Shown here: one piece after another, positions 12,654-24,871 of the stretch | How the letters are laid out: each line of letters starts with the position of its first letter | Position numbering within the stretch: position 1 is the first letter of the stretch | DNA from: Labia minor | Taxonomy: Eukaryota > Arthropoda > Insecta > Dermaptera > Spongiphoridae | Direction: 5' to 3' | DNA length: 64,000 nucleotides | Assembly (NCBI GenBank): GCA_963082975.1 | Contig: OY720344.1 | Span: 9,659,580-9,723,579, forward strand | Notes under the pieces: generated by a model | The model's database searches: none | What the model saw: only the letters and a program-made list of their open reading frames with translations | What the model was told of the DNA's origin: nothing | Translations under genes and position numbers: made by a program

Positions 12654-12665
12654 CTCGCGGCGTAC
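12654..12665 (-). CDS. Candidate 12-nt microexon downstream of the eag PAS exons
   Basis: On the minus strand a long pyrimidine tract (a C/T run of more than 20 nt ending TCTCTTCACAG) is followed by GTACGCCGCGAG and then the donor-like GTATGT. The segment is much richer in C+G than its surroundings and has a length divisible by three. Entering after the phase-1 end of the eag exon at 39679 (A + GT), it would read Ser-Thr-Pro-Arg and leave in phase 1. That is where insect Eag has an alternatively spliced insert between KKN and TPLW. The evidence is only splice signals, frame and position; the distance to the nearest eag exon is 27 kb, and no downstream exon was found. An adjacent 36-nt poly-T tract (12590-12625) may disturb splicing predictions. 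Confidence 0.3.
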
Positions 12666-14563
12666 CTGTGAAGAGAAAAAAAAACAGAAAGGTACATTTT
12701 TTTTGAATTGATATTAATGAAAATAAATCTGACTAGAATTTGTTTCTAGCATTCCGTTAGTGCGCTGATAAATAAACGCTGTTGTAGATATCTCGAAAAT
12801 CAATCCATGCATAAGAATTAATGGAGAATTAATAGTAGTAAAAATAATAAAACATACAAGTAAATACAAATAAAAGAGTAAAAAGTTAATTAATAATATT
12901 ATCTACAAAAAGTAAAAAAAAATTGAATTTTTGTTTAATTTAAATTAATATATATATATATATATTTATTTACAATTGAAGGCAACTAAATAGGTAGATG
13001 CATTCATCAACAATTCACTTGTAGCATTAAAATTAAGAATTAATTATCAAAAAAAGTTAAAAATAATAAAATAACTTTAACAATTTATAATATTATATAT
13101 GTATATAAGGATTCATCCATTCTTTTATTCTACTTGGGTCTTAAGTAGCTACTACATATTTCTATCTAAAATCTAAATCAATACAAATACATTAATCAAA
13201 TATATTAATCAAATTCTTTATATTACAATATTTACAATCTTCGAATTGTTTCTCTTAGTAAAGACTAAAATATTTTTGACTTATCAATTCTCTTACATTC
13301 CTTACATCTTACACAAAACTTTTTTATGTCATTCCTAATCCACTCCTAAATTGATCATCCAATGTTTTATCTAATTCTTGTCTTCACTATATAATTTTAT
13401 AGATATGTAATACTGATTAAAACATTTTAAAATTGAACAATTATTATTCTGTATCCTAAATTATAGATAAGTTAAAAGACATATTCTATTCTTTATTTAT
13501 AAAATATTATATTTATTATTCTTAATTATTTCAAAAATGTCCTTCTTCATTTAAAATTAAAAATTATTAGAATCTGACCATTACAAATCAAGTATTTAAC
13601 TAGATTAAATTAATTATCCAAATAGTTGGATTATTCATTTTTTTTTAATAAAAACATTTTTCAAGTTTTTATTTTAAGAATATTTAATACTTGTAAAAAG
13701 AGATTCTTTAAATCTATATAAAATAAAATAATGAAAGTAATTTAAAATTAAACTTTTACTGAATAAAATAATTCGAATATATAATTAAAATGTTAATATC
13801 TTAAGCAAAAAAATAAATCTAATAATCTTGATGAATGCATCCATCATCTTTAATTAGTATGAAATATTAATTAAAAATTATAAAAAAAAAACTTTTACAT
13901 ATTTCTTTATTTATATACACTCAAAAATAATCTTTTTTTTATATATATTATATGAATATAAACTAGATAATTTTTTTTTTTTGGCCAATATAAAAAGATA
14001 TGAATATTCATTTTAGAATTACAAAGTAAAATTTCTACAGTGAATTGGTTTTACAAACCATGCATTGAGTTTTTTTTCTAATTAATGTATAAAAGGATAA
14101 TATACTTATTTAAGTTTCAGTATATATATATATATATACCTTTATATCATTCCTCATTATTATTGTAACGTCTTGAATAATAAATGAATAAATATCATGC
14201 AAAAAAAAAAAAAAAAATGGAAATGGACTTATTTCAGGAATATGCCAAATCTACATGGTTAATCTTGTTTGTTGTGACCTGAATGGAGTTTTTTTATCGA
14301 TTCGATTGGAACAACGCATTAAATATAGAAAACGTTAACAAATAACATCCCCTTTCTCTTCTAAATAAATTGAAAAATTCCCTTGGTAAAGCTATTGGAG
14401 TCCAATAATTTATTAATCGAAATAGGAAATGTCCAGTAAATAAAGATGTGAGTGAATATAGAAAACAATGATTTATGAATATTTAAATAAATGAAAAGAA
14501 AACGATTTATCATAATTTAGGTATATATTTTTCAAATGTTTAATGACATTATAATACATTATA

Positions 14564-15113
14564 AAGGGTGATCGAAAAAGTCTTTTCGTATTTTGTCCAT
14601 AGATGTCGTTGGAATCGTATATCTCTATTGCTACCAATCACATTGTGTCATACCATATAGTGTTGAAAAGGTGAAATTTCAAGCTTGATTTAAAGAAAAT
14701 TAAATTTGGTGAAGGTGAACAAAAGTTACAGCTTTTCAAAATTAGTGAAAATAATGAAATTTTTGTATAAAAAAGGGAAGAATGCCACGCAAGCCGCTAA
14801 TGAAATTTGTGAAGTTTACGGAGACGATGCTATATCAGTTCGTGTAGCACAACAATAGTTCGCTCGCTTTCGTTCTGGAAATTTCGATGTGAAAGATGCA
14901 CCTCGTTCTGGTCGACCTATCGTTGAAAAAGTCGATGAAATTATGGAAAAGATTGACAAGGACCGTCACTTAAGCAGCCATGACATTGCCAAGGAACTAA
15001 ACCTTCATCATCAAACGGTTTTGAACCATTTAAAAAAGGCTGGCTACAAAAAGAAGTTTGTTGTGTGGGTACCACATGATTAGAAATACGAAAAGACTTT
15101 TTCGACTACCCTA
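14564..15113 (+). mobile_element. mariner element reduced to its DNA-binding half
   Basis: The terminal repeats read GGGTGATCGAAAAAGTCTTTTCGTA at the left and its imperfect inverse at the right, within TA dinucleotides (14562-14563 and 15114-15115). The coding part shows LKKGKNATQAANEICEVYGD (approximate), then FARFRSGNFDVKDAPRSGRP, then a second helix-turn-helix (SSHDIAKELNLHHQTVLNHL) ending WVPHD. These are the two HTH modules of a DD34D mariner transposase. A stop replaces a Trp codon near 14857 (CAACAATAG), and everything after WVPHD, including all catalytic Asp residues, is gone. The element is a deletion derivative that could only move in trans. Confidence 0.85.
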
Positions 15114-15115
15114 TA

Positions 15116-16499
15116 ATAATGATTTTAAATCTCCAGTAAGATGTATATATACGACATTTATTTAATTTAATAGTCTTTTCAAAATATAATAATAAATTAT
15201 ATAAAGTCAAATGGATATATAGGTATTTATGATTTATATGAAGATATTATAATATAGATATGAAAAAAATGAGAAAAATCATTTTTTTAACATTACTATT
15301 CAACCTTTATTCCTTTCTTATCTGAATAGAGGAGCTTTTAAAAATTCACCTAGAAATCTTTCTTTCATAATATTTTTACATATATTCTAATATTTTAACA
15401 TTATATATTGATATTATTATTTTAATTTTATTTATAAATATAATACTCATCTTGAAACTTGGACTTCTTTATCTTTTGCCCTAAATTTTAAATTAACTCT
15501 TAGATCATTCAGATTCTGGAAAGGATATCAATCACAATCATAATCAAATTGTCAGATGTGTTTTGATTCAATAGAAAAAGCAGGTTAGAATTTATTAAGA
15601 AATTTATTTGTAATTTTGTATAAAATTTTTATAAATTGTAAAGTGAATTTTTAATAAAAAATATTTTAAAATAAAAGGTATAATAATGAAATTTAAAGTC
15701 TTTTCTTGAAAACTAATGCATATTAATTATTTTTTTAAAGTGTCAAAATTTGTGTATGATGCACTTTGTGGCAGGTTCAAATGATTCACCTTGAAACACA
15801 AGATACCTATGCCAAGTTAGCTTTTATTTTATATTTTTTATATTTACTCTACGGTGTCTTTATTAATCGATTATTTCTTCTTTTAAGAACTTGTTAGGTT
15901 CAAAAATGTCTCAATTATTTAGTAATAAAAAATATTTAAAAAATCCATCAGTTCGTTGTAAAAAAGTTTATAAAAATATTAATTTTTGATAGTTTTATCA
16001 CTTTACACATCTAATTTCTTATTACTTGTAATAATTTACTGTCCTTGAACAATAATTTCTAAGTAAATTGAAATTCATTTATTTAACTTTTCACATTTAT
16101 TTTAAACTGTCTCAAGCTGTGCTACTATAATAGTTAATTCACTTTGGGACAAGAGACAAGTATACTAAATATTTTTTAAAAAATTTCCTATAATGGAAAT
16201 GCGATTTAAAGTTATTTAATATTGTAGAGAAAGGTTACATATACAGTTGTGGTAAAATTTTGAGAATACTTCATCAATTGCAAAAAAGTAGAAAGATTAT
16301 TAAAAAAAAAGTGTCCCAGAGTGAGCCACTCTTCCTTATTAAGGAAAAGATAATGAATGAAAGTTACAAGATAAACAAACACACAAATTGCAATTATATT
16401 TTAGCATATCAAGAAATTGGTATTTCAGAATAATTTAGGTTTAAAGCATAAAGCACAAATAATAAAGATTTATTTATCTAAATATGTATATTGTATATA
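15116..16499. other. AT-rich DNA, no gene seen
   Basis: No repeat, ORF or splice-like structure that I can support. Confidence 0.6.
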
Positions 16500-16860
16500 A
16501 TGGCGCTACTAAACTCAAAAGTTTTTGGGCTAGAAATAACATTTCTCCAACCGTTTTTATCTTGAGCTCCCGCCAATTAAATCCTTTACATCTATCCGCA
16601 TTTATTGTATATTGTTAACTTATCGTGTTCTTAGCCTTTGAACAGGTTGTATTGCTATAAATTATCTTATCGATAATCATGGCTCAATTATTGTAATCCA
16701 ACCTATGATCTTCTCGATTTTATGGCTAAAAGTTTGAGAATACATAATATCATGTAATTCCTCTTTTTGCAATGTAATTTCATCTTTTTTTCGGATCATA
16801 TTCTACTAAGAATCCAAATTTCCAAATATTCTGAACGTATTTTGTTATTACAACCATGAA
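16500..16860 (-). mobile_element. Highly diverged LINE 3'-end fragment (copy L5)
   Basis: Motifs of the L1 3' segment remain recognisable but with many substitutions: CTCAAAAGTTTTTGGGC, CATTTCTCCAACCG, TTCTCGATTTTATGG and ATTTCATCTTTTTTTCGG. This is the oldest-looking member of the group; its limits are approximate. Confidence 0.55.
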
Positions 16861-17626
16861 CTACAGATATTATAAATACGAGAATATAATACTACTGGCT
16901 AGTGATTAGATAGGGTAACTTCTTGATGATCAGGAACTGAACTTCAAAAAAAAAAAACAAACATTGAGCTCAACGTTCGATAAAAATTAGAAAAAAATGA
17001 GTTATCAAAATAGTTTTATATTTTGCTCATTAGAAGTAATATCAGTGTTCCTTAGTAGAAATATGAATTAACAAACGATTATATAATTAAATGGGAAGAG
17101 TGTTTAATATATTATTTATATAATAAAATATTTGAATCAATTTGAAATAATATGAATTATTGGACATTTCGTTAATGAATGATTAGAAATACAGTTATAC
17201 TTATTAGCTTTCGTGTTTGTTTAGAGAAATGATTGTCGGGAAGAACGTCGTGAAAGGTAGAGGGGGATCTCATTTTGACGTGGTGGATAAAACTAATTCA
17301 ATTGGTGTGGTTTATTTTGAAAGGAAAACAAAATTCAATTTGTATATCAGAATCAATTTCTATTGTAATCCAATAGAAAACATAATTAGAATGAGACAAG
17401 GGGCGTAGCCTCCTTATAATAAATAAGAAAACTCTTCAATGCCAAGGGCCCAAAAATTAAAGAAGACATAATATATAGAAGAAAATAATATATTTCTCTA
17501 CCTTAATAAGGTTTTATTGTTAAATGATGAAATTTAAATTGTATTTCTGTATAAATACATTAGTTTCTCATTAGATTACTACTTTATAAAAATTTTATTT
17601 AACATAAATCAAAATAAGAAGATATT
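16861..17626. other. AT-rich DNA, no gene seen
   Basis: A 63-codon frame at 17217-17408 has no recognisable feature; otherwise simple AT-rich sequence. Confidence 0.55.
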
Positions 17627-18105
17627 TTATCTATAGATACTGTGATTCGAGGGAACTCGAAAGTTCTTGGCCGTAGCAAACCACATTTCTCCAAGTGCCC
17701 CTAGACTGAGCGACAACCACTATTGCTACCCTGTCCCATCTCTCTTACTTCCCTTACTAGGTTGTCCACCCACCGCATCCTTGGTCTTCCAAGTGGACGT
17801 TTCCCTATCGGTTTCCCCTCCAATATATTTTTCACTAGTCTTTCATCACCAATTCTAACCAGGTACCCTGCCTATCGCAGTCTTCACGATTTTATAACAC
17901 CAACTATGCCTGTAGATGCATAAAGGTCATGCAATTCCTCGTTATACAGTCTCCTCCATTCTCCGGTGACCTCATCTTTCTTTGACCCATAAATGCTTCG
18001 AAGAATCTTATTCTCAAATACTCTAAATCCACTCTCGTCACCTAAGGTCATAGACCATGCCTCACATCCATATAATACAACCGACAAAATAATTGTTTTA
18101 TATAT
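17627..18105 (-). pseudogene. LINE 3'-end fragment (copy L3) with open C-terminal frame
   Basis: The minus-strand frame 18087-17884 reads LYGCEAWSMTLGDES, FRVFENKILRSIYGSKKDEV and TGEWRRLYNEELHDLYASTG, the conserved C-terminal tail of this LINE's ORF2, with no stop over 67 codons. The 3' end meets a short TATCTATAGATA stretch at 17627. It is the best preserved copy of this segment and is truncated on the 5' side at about 18105. Confidence 0.8.
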
Positions 18106-18319
18106 TACAATAATAATATTAATAATAATAAAAAATTTAATTATAAAAGTTATTTTTTCTTAAATTTAACATTTTTTCTAAAATAATTCATGTGTATAAA
18201 TTTTTCTTTTTTTTATATGGAATTTATTTTTTTCAATAAATGGAAATATAAGGTTGATACATAATAAATATTTCAATTTTTGTTCAATACATTTATAGTT
18301 ATTTATGCATAGGACATTA

Positions 18320-18540
18320 GTGGCCTCATCTTTCTTAGGCTCATAAATGCAACGTAGGATCCTATTCTCAAATACTCTAATTGCGTCCCTCAGGGTCATT
18401 GATCATGTCTCACACCCAAATAATACTTCTGGAAAAATAATTGTTTTATACACATATTTTAATTTTGATCTCCTTTGATAATAATTTTGACGAGATAAGC
18501 CCCTTTAATGCGTGATAACAGGCGTTACCCGATTTAAATT
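18320..18540 (-). pseudogene. LINE fragment (copy L4)
   Basis: The minus-strand text includes RVFENRILRCIYEPKKDEAT, and further upstream it is homologous to the 7640-7750 part of L1. It lacks the true 3' end and overlaps in content with L3, so it is an independent insertion or a duplicated piece rather than a continuation of L3. Confidence 0.7.
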
Positions 18541-18626
18541 CTTCTTAAAATAAGAAGGTATTAAGATTTATAATTATTAATTATTATTAATATTATGTAA
18601 ATATGTTTGTCATATGTGTTTTATTT

Positions 18627-19277
18627 TTTACCGACCGACGATAGTAAGGTATGTATTGTTTTCACACCAAATTTCACATGTGGAGATTTTTACATATCTC
18701 CACGAATCATGCATTTTCTAAACAGAAAAAAGTATTTTTAGCATGATGTCTGTCCGTCTGTCCGTCCGTCCGTCTGTCCGTCCGTATAGATGTGTACAGC
18801 CTGAACGGCTCAACCGATTTTGATGAAATTTGGTATATTTACTTAATGCATCAGTGGGATGAATTGATCAACTTTTGGTGCAATTCCGGAAACCGGAAGT
18901 GGTAGTATTAGCGATCGACGATAGGAAGGAAAGGGTTATTTTCACACCAAATTTCACATGAGGAGATTTTTTTATATATCACCACGAATCATGCACTTTG
19001 TATTGGTTTTATCCTAGGGAAAATCATATTTATTAGTTTTTTCTTGATTTAAAATTATATGACGTCATCCAGCCATTCATGACGTCACAGCCTGGTCTTG
19101 CATATATATTAAAAATAAAATAAAATTAAAAATGTTTATATTTATTATTTATGTATCCATATCTGTTTTTTATTACATTAATAGATATATGAAAATTATT
19201 TGAAATTGTTTCTGTAGCTGGAAATTAATTTATTTCAAACCGTCGGTCGGTTCGGACCTGGCCACAGGTCAACTTAT
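18627..19277 (+). mobile_element. Helentron-like (HINE) element, family B, copy B1
   Basis: The parts run in order. A T-run is followed by the 5' repeat ACCGACCGACG, a GTCTGTCCGTCC-type microsatellite (18749-18785) and the core (GATGAAATTTGGTATATTTA, CCGGAAGTGGTAG, TGACGTCATCCAGCC). The 3' repeat CGTCGGTCGGT follows, then the hairpin GACCTG-GCCA-CAGGTC and AACTTATT. The 11-bp subterminal repeats are perfect inverses. It is non-coding and full length. Confidence 0.75.
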
Positions 19278-19589
19278 TATATATTTATCACTATCAATAC
19301 AAACAATTCTTTAGACAATTGTTGCGCAAAATTATTTTTACTTGCTAATCCTTGGTAATATTAAGATCTTGTTAGAGTTAGAAATGCAAAGCATATGTTC
19401 ATTGACTTAAAATTTAAAAATTTTTGTTCTTATTGATTGCATTAAATTGTATGACCTAACATTTATGATAGATGAAGAAATATCTATAACTATTTTGATA
19501 ATATTATTATAGATAATATAGATATTAATATTTTTTAATTAATTAATTCAGTTTAAAATTTAAATTTTATTTATTATTATTATTAAGAA

Positions 19590-19819
19590 GGCGCCATTGG
19601 GTGTGTGGTTAGCGAACCTGCCTCACATTCACATGGTCCCGGGTTCAAGTCCCGGGCCTGGCAAGGGAATTTCCCTAGCTGGGGTCTATGGGAAGGAGTC
19701 AATCCAGTCTCCGGGAACAAGCTACTTGATATCGCCTTCGATCAAGAAAATCAAGGTAAAGGTTGAGAGGACCGGCTTGATAGGCGTTGTCCTTGCGTAC
19801 AATAGTCAGAGGTTTTTTT
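19590..19819 (+). mobile_element. tRNA-derived SINE, copy 2
   Basis: The head GGCGCCATTGGGTGTGTGGT is followed by AGCGAACCTGCC and a B box GGTTCAAGTCC at 19642-19652. The body and the end (GGCTTGATAGGCGTTGTCCT) match copies 1 and 3. The 3' side is T-rich and then an ATT microsatellite. This is the best preserved promoter region of the three copies. It is not a functional tRNA gene because there is no acceptor-stem pairing or anticodon arm in the right place. Confidence 0.8.
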
Positions 19820-20449
19820 GTTTTTTTTTATTATTATTATATTATTATTATTATTATAGAAAATAGACGAATAATTAAAAATTTAAAAAAAATCACCAAT
19901 TAGAAAATTAAATTATTATTATGAGTTTGAACCAATTTCAAGATTCAATTAAATATTTGCAACCCTTGTACTTTAACCGTTTAAATACTCCATTATCTAA
20001 TATATACATAGAAAATACTTTTCCTAACTGAAACAATATTTAACAAAAATCTTATATTGTTTAATGCAAAGCGATTCCTAGCAGCTGTTGGAACTGAATA
20101 GCTAGAACCAATGTTGAGGATTCAATTGGGGGGAAAAGTAAAAGAAGAGAGCAATGACACAAGTACAATGATCAATTTAATAGAGCAGAAAGCCAATTCA
20201 TATCCTCTATTATACGAGTATAACCTTTTCTCTTTCAATAAATCATAGAGTATTAATCGTAAATCATAAAGCTTTATTCTATGTGTGAGGGTTGCCAAAA
20301 GTTTTTAAAAAAATATTTACACTATATGCAAGACAATGAAATAAATTTATAAAACTGAATTTGCATCTTCACTCAAAGAAATAATCTACACTATTCATTA
20401 ATCGGCTTAAATATACACATATATTTTTATTTTATTTTATTTTTTTGAA
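19820..20449. other. No gene seen between two SINE copies
   Basis: An ATT microsatellite (19829-19857) and AT-rich DNA. Confidence 0.55.
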
Positions 20450-20718
20450 GGCGTCATTGGGTGTGTGGGTAGCGAACCTGCCTCCATTCACATGGTCCCG
20501 GGCCTGGCAAGGGAATTACCCTAGCTGGGGTCTATGGGGCGGAGTCAACCCAGCCTTCGGAAACAACATTGGGGAAAAGCTACTTGGTAGCGCCATCGAT
20601 CAAGAAAATCAAGGTAAAGGTTGAGAGGACCTGTTCTACTGATCAAAGGACACCTCATTGATATTACCGGCTTGATAGGCGTTGTCCTTGTGTAGGATGT
20701 ACAAAGTCAAAGATTTTT
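20450..20718 (+). mobile_element. tRNA-derived SINE, copy 3, B box deleted
   Basis: It has the same body and end as copies 1 and 2, including the segment GGACACCTCATTGATATTAC also hinted at in copy 1. In the head the text jumps from TGGTCCCGGG directly to CCTGGC. The B box and one CCCGGG repeat present in copy 2 are therefore missing, probably by deletion between the two CCCGGG repeats. Without a B box this copy should not be transcribed by Pol III. Confidence 0.8.
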
Positions 20719-22489
20719 TTTAAATTTTTTTTTATAAATTCTATAATTGTTATAACATTATTATTTACAATATTTCTTTCAAACTTTTCTGTTAAAATTC
20801 AATAACTAAAATTTTTTGTTTTCTTCTATTCTAATTGACATTTTATTGTTTTAGTAAATACTATATTTTATTTTTATTTACAAACTAAATCATATTTTGA
20901 TAATATTTTATTGTATTATTATTATATTATTTAGATTATTTTCATAAATAATAAGGTAAAACCAAGGTATATGACTTGGTTAGAGATATGTCGTGTTTTC
21001 TACTAGCCCTTTTATTGTGCGAAAAGCATTGAAGGGATGATAGCAGTTACCTAGGATACCAGATGAAGCGTGTCTACTTTAGTTATGAGCGAACCGTTTA
21101 GTATGGAAATTTTTTTTGTCCACCATCTTGAAGATAAACACAAGTGAAATTTCATCATCTTTATTTCAGAGGTTCGTAATTTGTTTTTATTTGCAATTTT
21201 TTTAAGTATAATGTATTCTACATTTTTATACTTATTTATTCACATATCCCTCATGGTTTACTATTTTCAAGTCTTCATCTAAAATTGAGTCGAAGGAGTG
21301 ATATAAGTCATTATTTGTGCGAGGGATATGGCGCACGTTTTATCTTTGGTTAACAGGTGAAATTGAACCCCCCCCCCCCCCCCCACAAACAATTTAGTAA
21401 GATGAGGAGAAATATTCATAATATTCACATTATTAATGTTATGTCCTTTTTTAAATTCTCAAAACTCACCTGATTAAATATTTAAACACTTCAACTTTAT
21501 GTATATTTATTTTTGTTTGACATGTAATTTTCATAAGCAATATCCCTCACCGACTTAGCAACATCCTCCCTGTTAGAGATATTGATCAAAAGTTGACTTT
21601 TTGATTTTTCTAAATTTTAGTAGATTTTATTTTAACAATAAAGCTGACATTTTTGTTCTAAATATGTTATAATCGTTGGTACCATTAACACCAATAATCA
21701 TGGCATATAAACGTTTGAGATTTGGTAAAAAAAACCGAATTACCTTATCTATAACCTAACTAAATAAATTCTTATAGTAAATTTTAAATATATTTAGGTA
21801 TATCTAAAATTCTTAGATTATATAATATCATCTTTAATAGAAATACTAAAACATAATAATATTAATTGTCATCTCTATGAAATAGTTAAGTAAATATTAA
21901 TAATGGATAATGAAATGTTTGAGAAACAATCGCTTATCAAATGATTTGTCAACATTCAAATGGATTGAAGATTGGATGAGGGTCTGGAGGGGTGTAGGAG
22001 GGGTTGCATCTCATTTAGAAGGCAGTTTATCAGGCGATTGACATAATATTAATAAAGGAACAAACTAATTAGCTCTCATAAATGATGATGACGATCATGA
22101 TGTGGCGAGGGTGATGAGAGGAATACATCTGTCGTCAGTGATGGACGTAGCATTTGGCGAATAATAAACCCATTACATGTTACCTCTAATGAAAGGGTCA
22201 CTTTAATTAATCAATGAATCTTTGCAAGTAGTTAGGTTCCTTGCCAATGATTAAAACAATCATTATTAATAAAAATTCTCTCCCCTCTAACAATAAGTGT
22301 TAATCATCTTGTAAAATGTAAATTTAAATCATTATTCTTATGAAAAATAAAACTAAAAACAAAATAAAATACAATTGTGATAATTATTATAATTGGAATT
22401 TTTTTGTTATCTTCGACAGGAATTTAATAATAATAATAATAATATATATATATATGTTGGTTTAGATTTCCGTGAATGTTATTATTATT
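20719..22489. other. Unassigned, two more complex segments
   Basis: Segments 20950-21130 and 21960-22210 have more balanced composition (for example GATGATGACGATCATGATGT) and could be old elements or conserved noncoding DNA. No protein similarity or terminal repeat was recognised. A poly-C tract lies at 21368-21384. Confidence 0.4.
21368..21384. repeat. 17-nt poly-C tract
   Basis: An uninterrupted C homopolymer in AT-rich DNA. A second, 12-C run lies in the MITE at 32819-32830, also preceded by TGAAC-type sequence. Confidence 0.9.
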
Positions 22490-22895
22490 ATTATTATCAG
22501 ATTTATCAGGGATATTATCACGTATTTTTGTGAGACGACGGGCCTCGGGCTGTTGTCCAGTGCGGACGTGTGGATTGCCCAGGATACGTCGGAGCTCTAC
22601 AGCAACCCTTGGTCATACAGACTAAGACCCAGAATCCCAAAAATATTCCCACCTAAATCTCTTGAAAATGGCGCCAAAATGGGTGGTGAAACATCGAGAA
22701 AACTATCTCACAAAAATACGTGATTATATCCCTGATAAATCTGATAATATATATATATAGGGTGTCCCAAAATGAAAGAGCAGATTTCAATTTCGTATTA
22801 CAGACAAATCTGTTCTTTCATTTTGGGACACCCTATATATATATATTATCAGATTTATCAGGGATATAATCACGTATTTTTGTGAGATATATTTA
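22490..22895. mobile_element. Nested palindromic MITE with a GC-rich internal segment
   Basis: The motif TATCAGATTTATCAGGGATA followed by TCACGTATTTTTGTGAGA occurs three times: forward at about 22496, inverted at about 22700-22745, and forward again at about 22847. The second and third form a near-perfect 190-bp palindrome. At its centre sits an 80-bp hairpin with ends TATAGGGTGTCCCAAAATGA and its inverse. Between the first and second copies lies a 155-bp G+C-rich segment (22535-22690) foreign to the region. This looks like a small TIR element, a second copy in head-to-head arrangement, and a mini-hairpin MITE inserted between them. Confidence 0.65.
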
Positions 22896-23804
22896 CGTTC
22901 TGTTTTGAAATTTTAAAATCAAAAAATTATGATTTAATATAATTTATCAGTTATGCAAATTGGGAAGGGCAAGGGATATAATATAATATAACATGTTCAA
23001 ATCAACTCAAATCCCACAGAGTCTTTCTCTGAAAGCTATTTTCCAAGTTCGTAAATAATTTAATATAAAATTAAAAATATATATAATTCAGTTATTTTAT
23101 TTGTTTTAAAATCTAATTTATTCAATGTATTTTTAAATATTATTAGAAAAGATCAAATAAATGAGAATATTGAAAACAAAAATAATTAACTCCTCTCTAA
23201 AATGAATGGTAAAAATTTAGTCATGCATTTTTGAAATCAATATCACCAAAATGAATATTGCAGATTACTGGACTGTATTATTGGTGTTTGAGAAAACATG
23301 GAATATGATTTTTAAATTATTCATTTTCATTTATCTTTCTCCCTCTCTCTTTCTCTCACTGTCCACACATTCGGAGTTTTTCAAGTTTTAATCTCTAAAG
23401 ATATTTAAAATCATTTATAAAAATATTTCAATTATTATTTATCAAAATCGTAATCCAAAATAATAATAATAATAATGACATTGGACTAATAATTAAGCAT
23501 TTAAAATCATCAGAGAGAGAGAGAGAGAGGTAGGGTGGGGGGAGAGAAGAGAGAGAGAGTAGAGAGAGGACAAAAGCCGGAGACGGATGTCCCGCAGGTC
23601 GTCACATAAATTATTTCATCCAAGTCTTTGTCATTAATCTTAATAACTTTCGAAACATTAATTTCTAATAGCCCGAGACATCCACCTACGCTCATAAAGT
23701 CATCCAGGCACAGTGACAAACAGAATCTTCCAATTTATCATTATAATCGAAATCAATAGAAGAATGATACAGATTGATTGTGAAATTGTTTGATTATTCA
23801 TTGT
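22896..23804. other. No gene seen
   Basis: AT-rich, with CT-rich (23335-23365) and GA-rich (23515-23572) tracts. A 69-codon minus-strand frame over the GA tract is compositional. Confidence 0.5.
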
Positions 23805-24410
23805 TTTACTATCTTGCCAGAGATAGTATTGCGATCACGAAAATTTTCGATGTTGAGATTTTGATGTTTTTATACGTTTTGAAGGTTCCTGAATCATTTT
23901 CACTAAGGTTGAGAAAAATGTCCGTGTGTGTGTATGTTTTTAACCAAGATTACGCAAAAACGGTTTGAGCTAGAATGATGAAATTTGGTACATGGGCATT
24001 ATTCAAAATTCATAATTTTCTATCAACTTTTGAGGAATGTAGCTTAACCGGAAGAGGGTCATTACCTACAACGTTTTGATTTTTTTTCCTCTAAAGTGAC
24101 CGTAAAAATAAAGATATATGTTTGAAATTTTTTCACATGATTAAAAATTGTATAAAACTGCTATATATGGAATTTCAGCTTGATTGAATCGTTGAAAGTA
24201 CTAGAATTAATTTTTTAACACTGCAAATCTCACGCGCCAACACGTGACGTGGTGCCATCAACAAAGAGCCAAACATGCGCTGGTTTAATAAATATTATTT
24301 ATTAATTTTAATTTATAATTTATAATTAATTAAATTTAATTTAAATATAATATATTATGTTATTTAATCCAATTCAAATTGCGAGATAGTCGAGTGGAGA
24401 CACTCCAGCT
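23805..24410 (+). mobile_element. Helentron-like (HINE) element, family A, copy A2
   Basis: This is a full-length plus-orientation copy. It starts TTTTACTATCTTGCC (one change from the family repeat), followed by AGAGATAGTATTGCGATCAC, a short GTGTGTGTATG microsatellite, and a core with ATGATGAAATTTGGTACATG. It ends TTGCGAGATAGTCGAG, hairpin TGGAGACACTCCA, and AGCT. A 64-codon frame across its start is fortuitous. Confidence 0.7.
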
Positions 24411-24871
24411 AATTTCCCATTTACATAAGAAAAAATATATTATTTCAAGGATCAAACTTTGAGAAAATTTAATTTCATCTATACATTTTCTTTCTTTTTT
24501 TTTTTGAAAAAAAGACAAATTAAATTCATAAATTTCATATTGATTTTAAATTTCTTTTTTTTTTTTTTATTAAATTTAAGGTTGAGTTTGAATTGTTCAA
24601 ATCATGAACATTTACCTAAATAGGTCAAATAGGTCTTTTTTTCTCTTGAAGGATTACAAGGCTCATGAGTTTGACGCTCGTATTTTCTGGTATTATCTCT
24701 TTAGAACTCTGTCGACTATTCGAGTGGAATGTAATGGGAGTGTGATGATGATCCATTTTATTTCTCTATCTCCCTCCTTCCTCCCCCTCTTTCTCTTTCT
24801 CTCTCTCTCTGTGTCCTAATTAGAGAAACTTAATCTCTGACAATATATATATATGTAGGAATAGATATATA

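Larger units (their letters stand above)
11643..14563. other. AT-rich DNA, no gene beyond the microexon candidate
   Basis: Very AT-rich throughout, with TA runs at 11642-11660 and 12946-12964 and A/T homopolymers (14199-14217). A 67-codon frame at 12494-12697 is driven by the poly-T tract. Confidence 0.6.

Noticed and set aside
12494-12697. 67-codon minus-strand ORF containing poly-lysine
   Set aside because: The lysines come from the 36-nt poly-T tract; only the short microexon candidate next to it is kept, at low confidence.
19642-19652. tRNA gene
   Set aside because: The B box is real, but the sequence is a SINE head repeated three times with a long unrelated body and no cloverleaf.
22496-22895. 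Rho-independent terminator or riboswitch from the strong hairpins
   Set aside because: Eukaryotic context; the hairpins are terminal repeats of small transposons.
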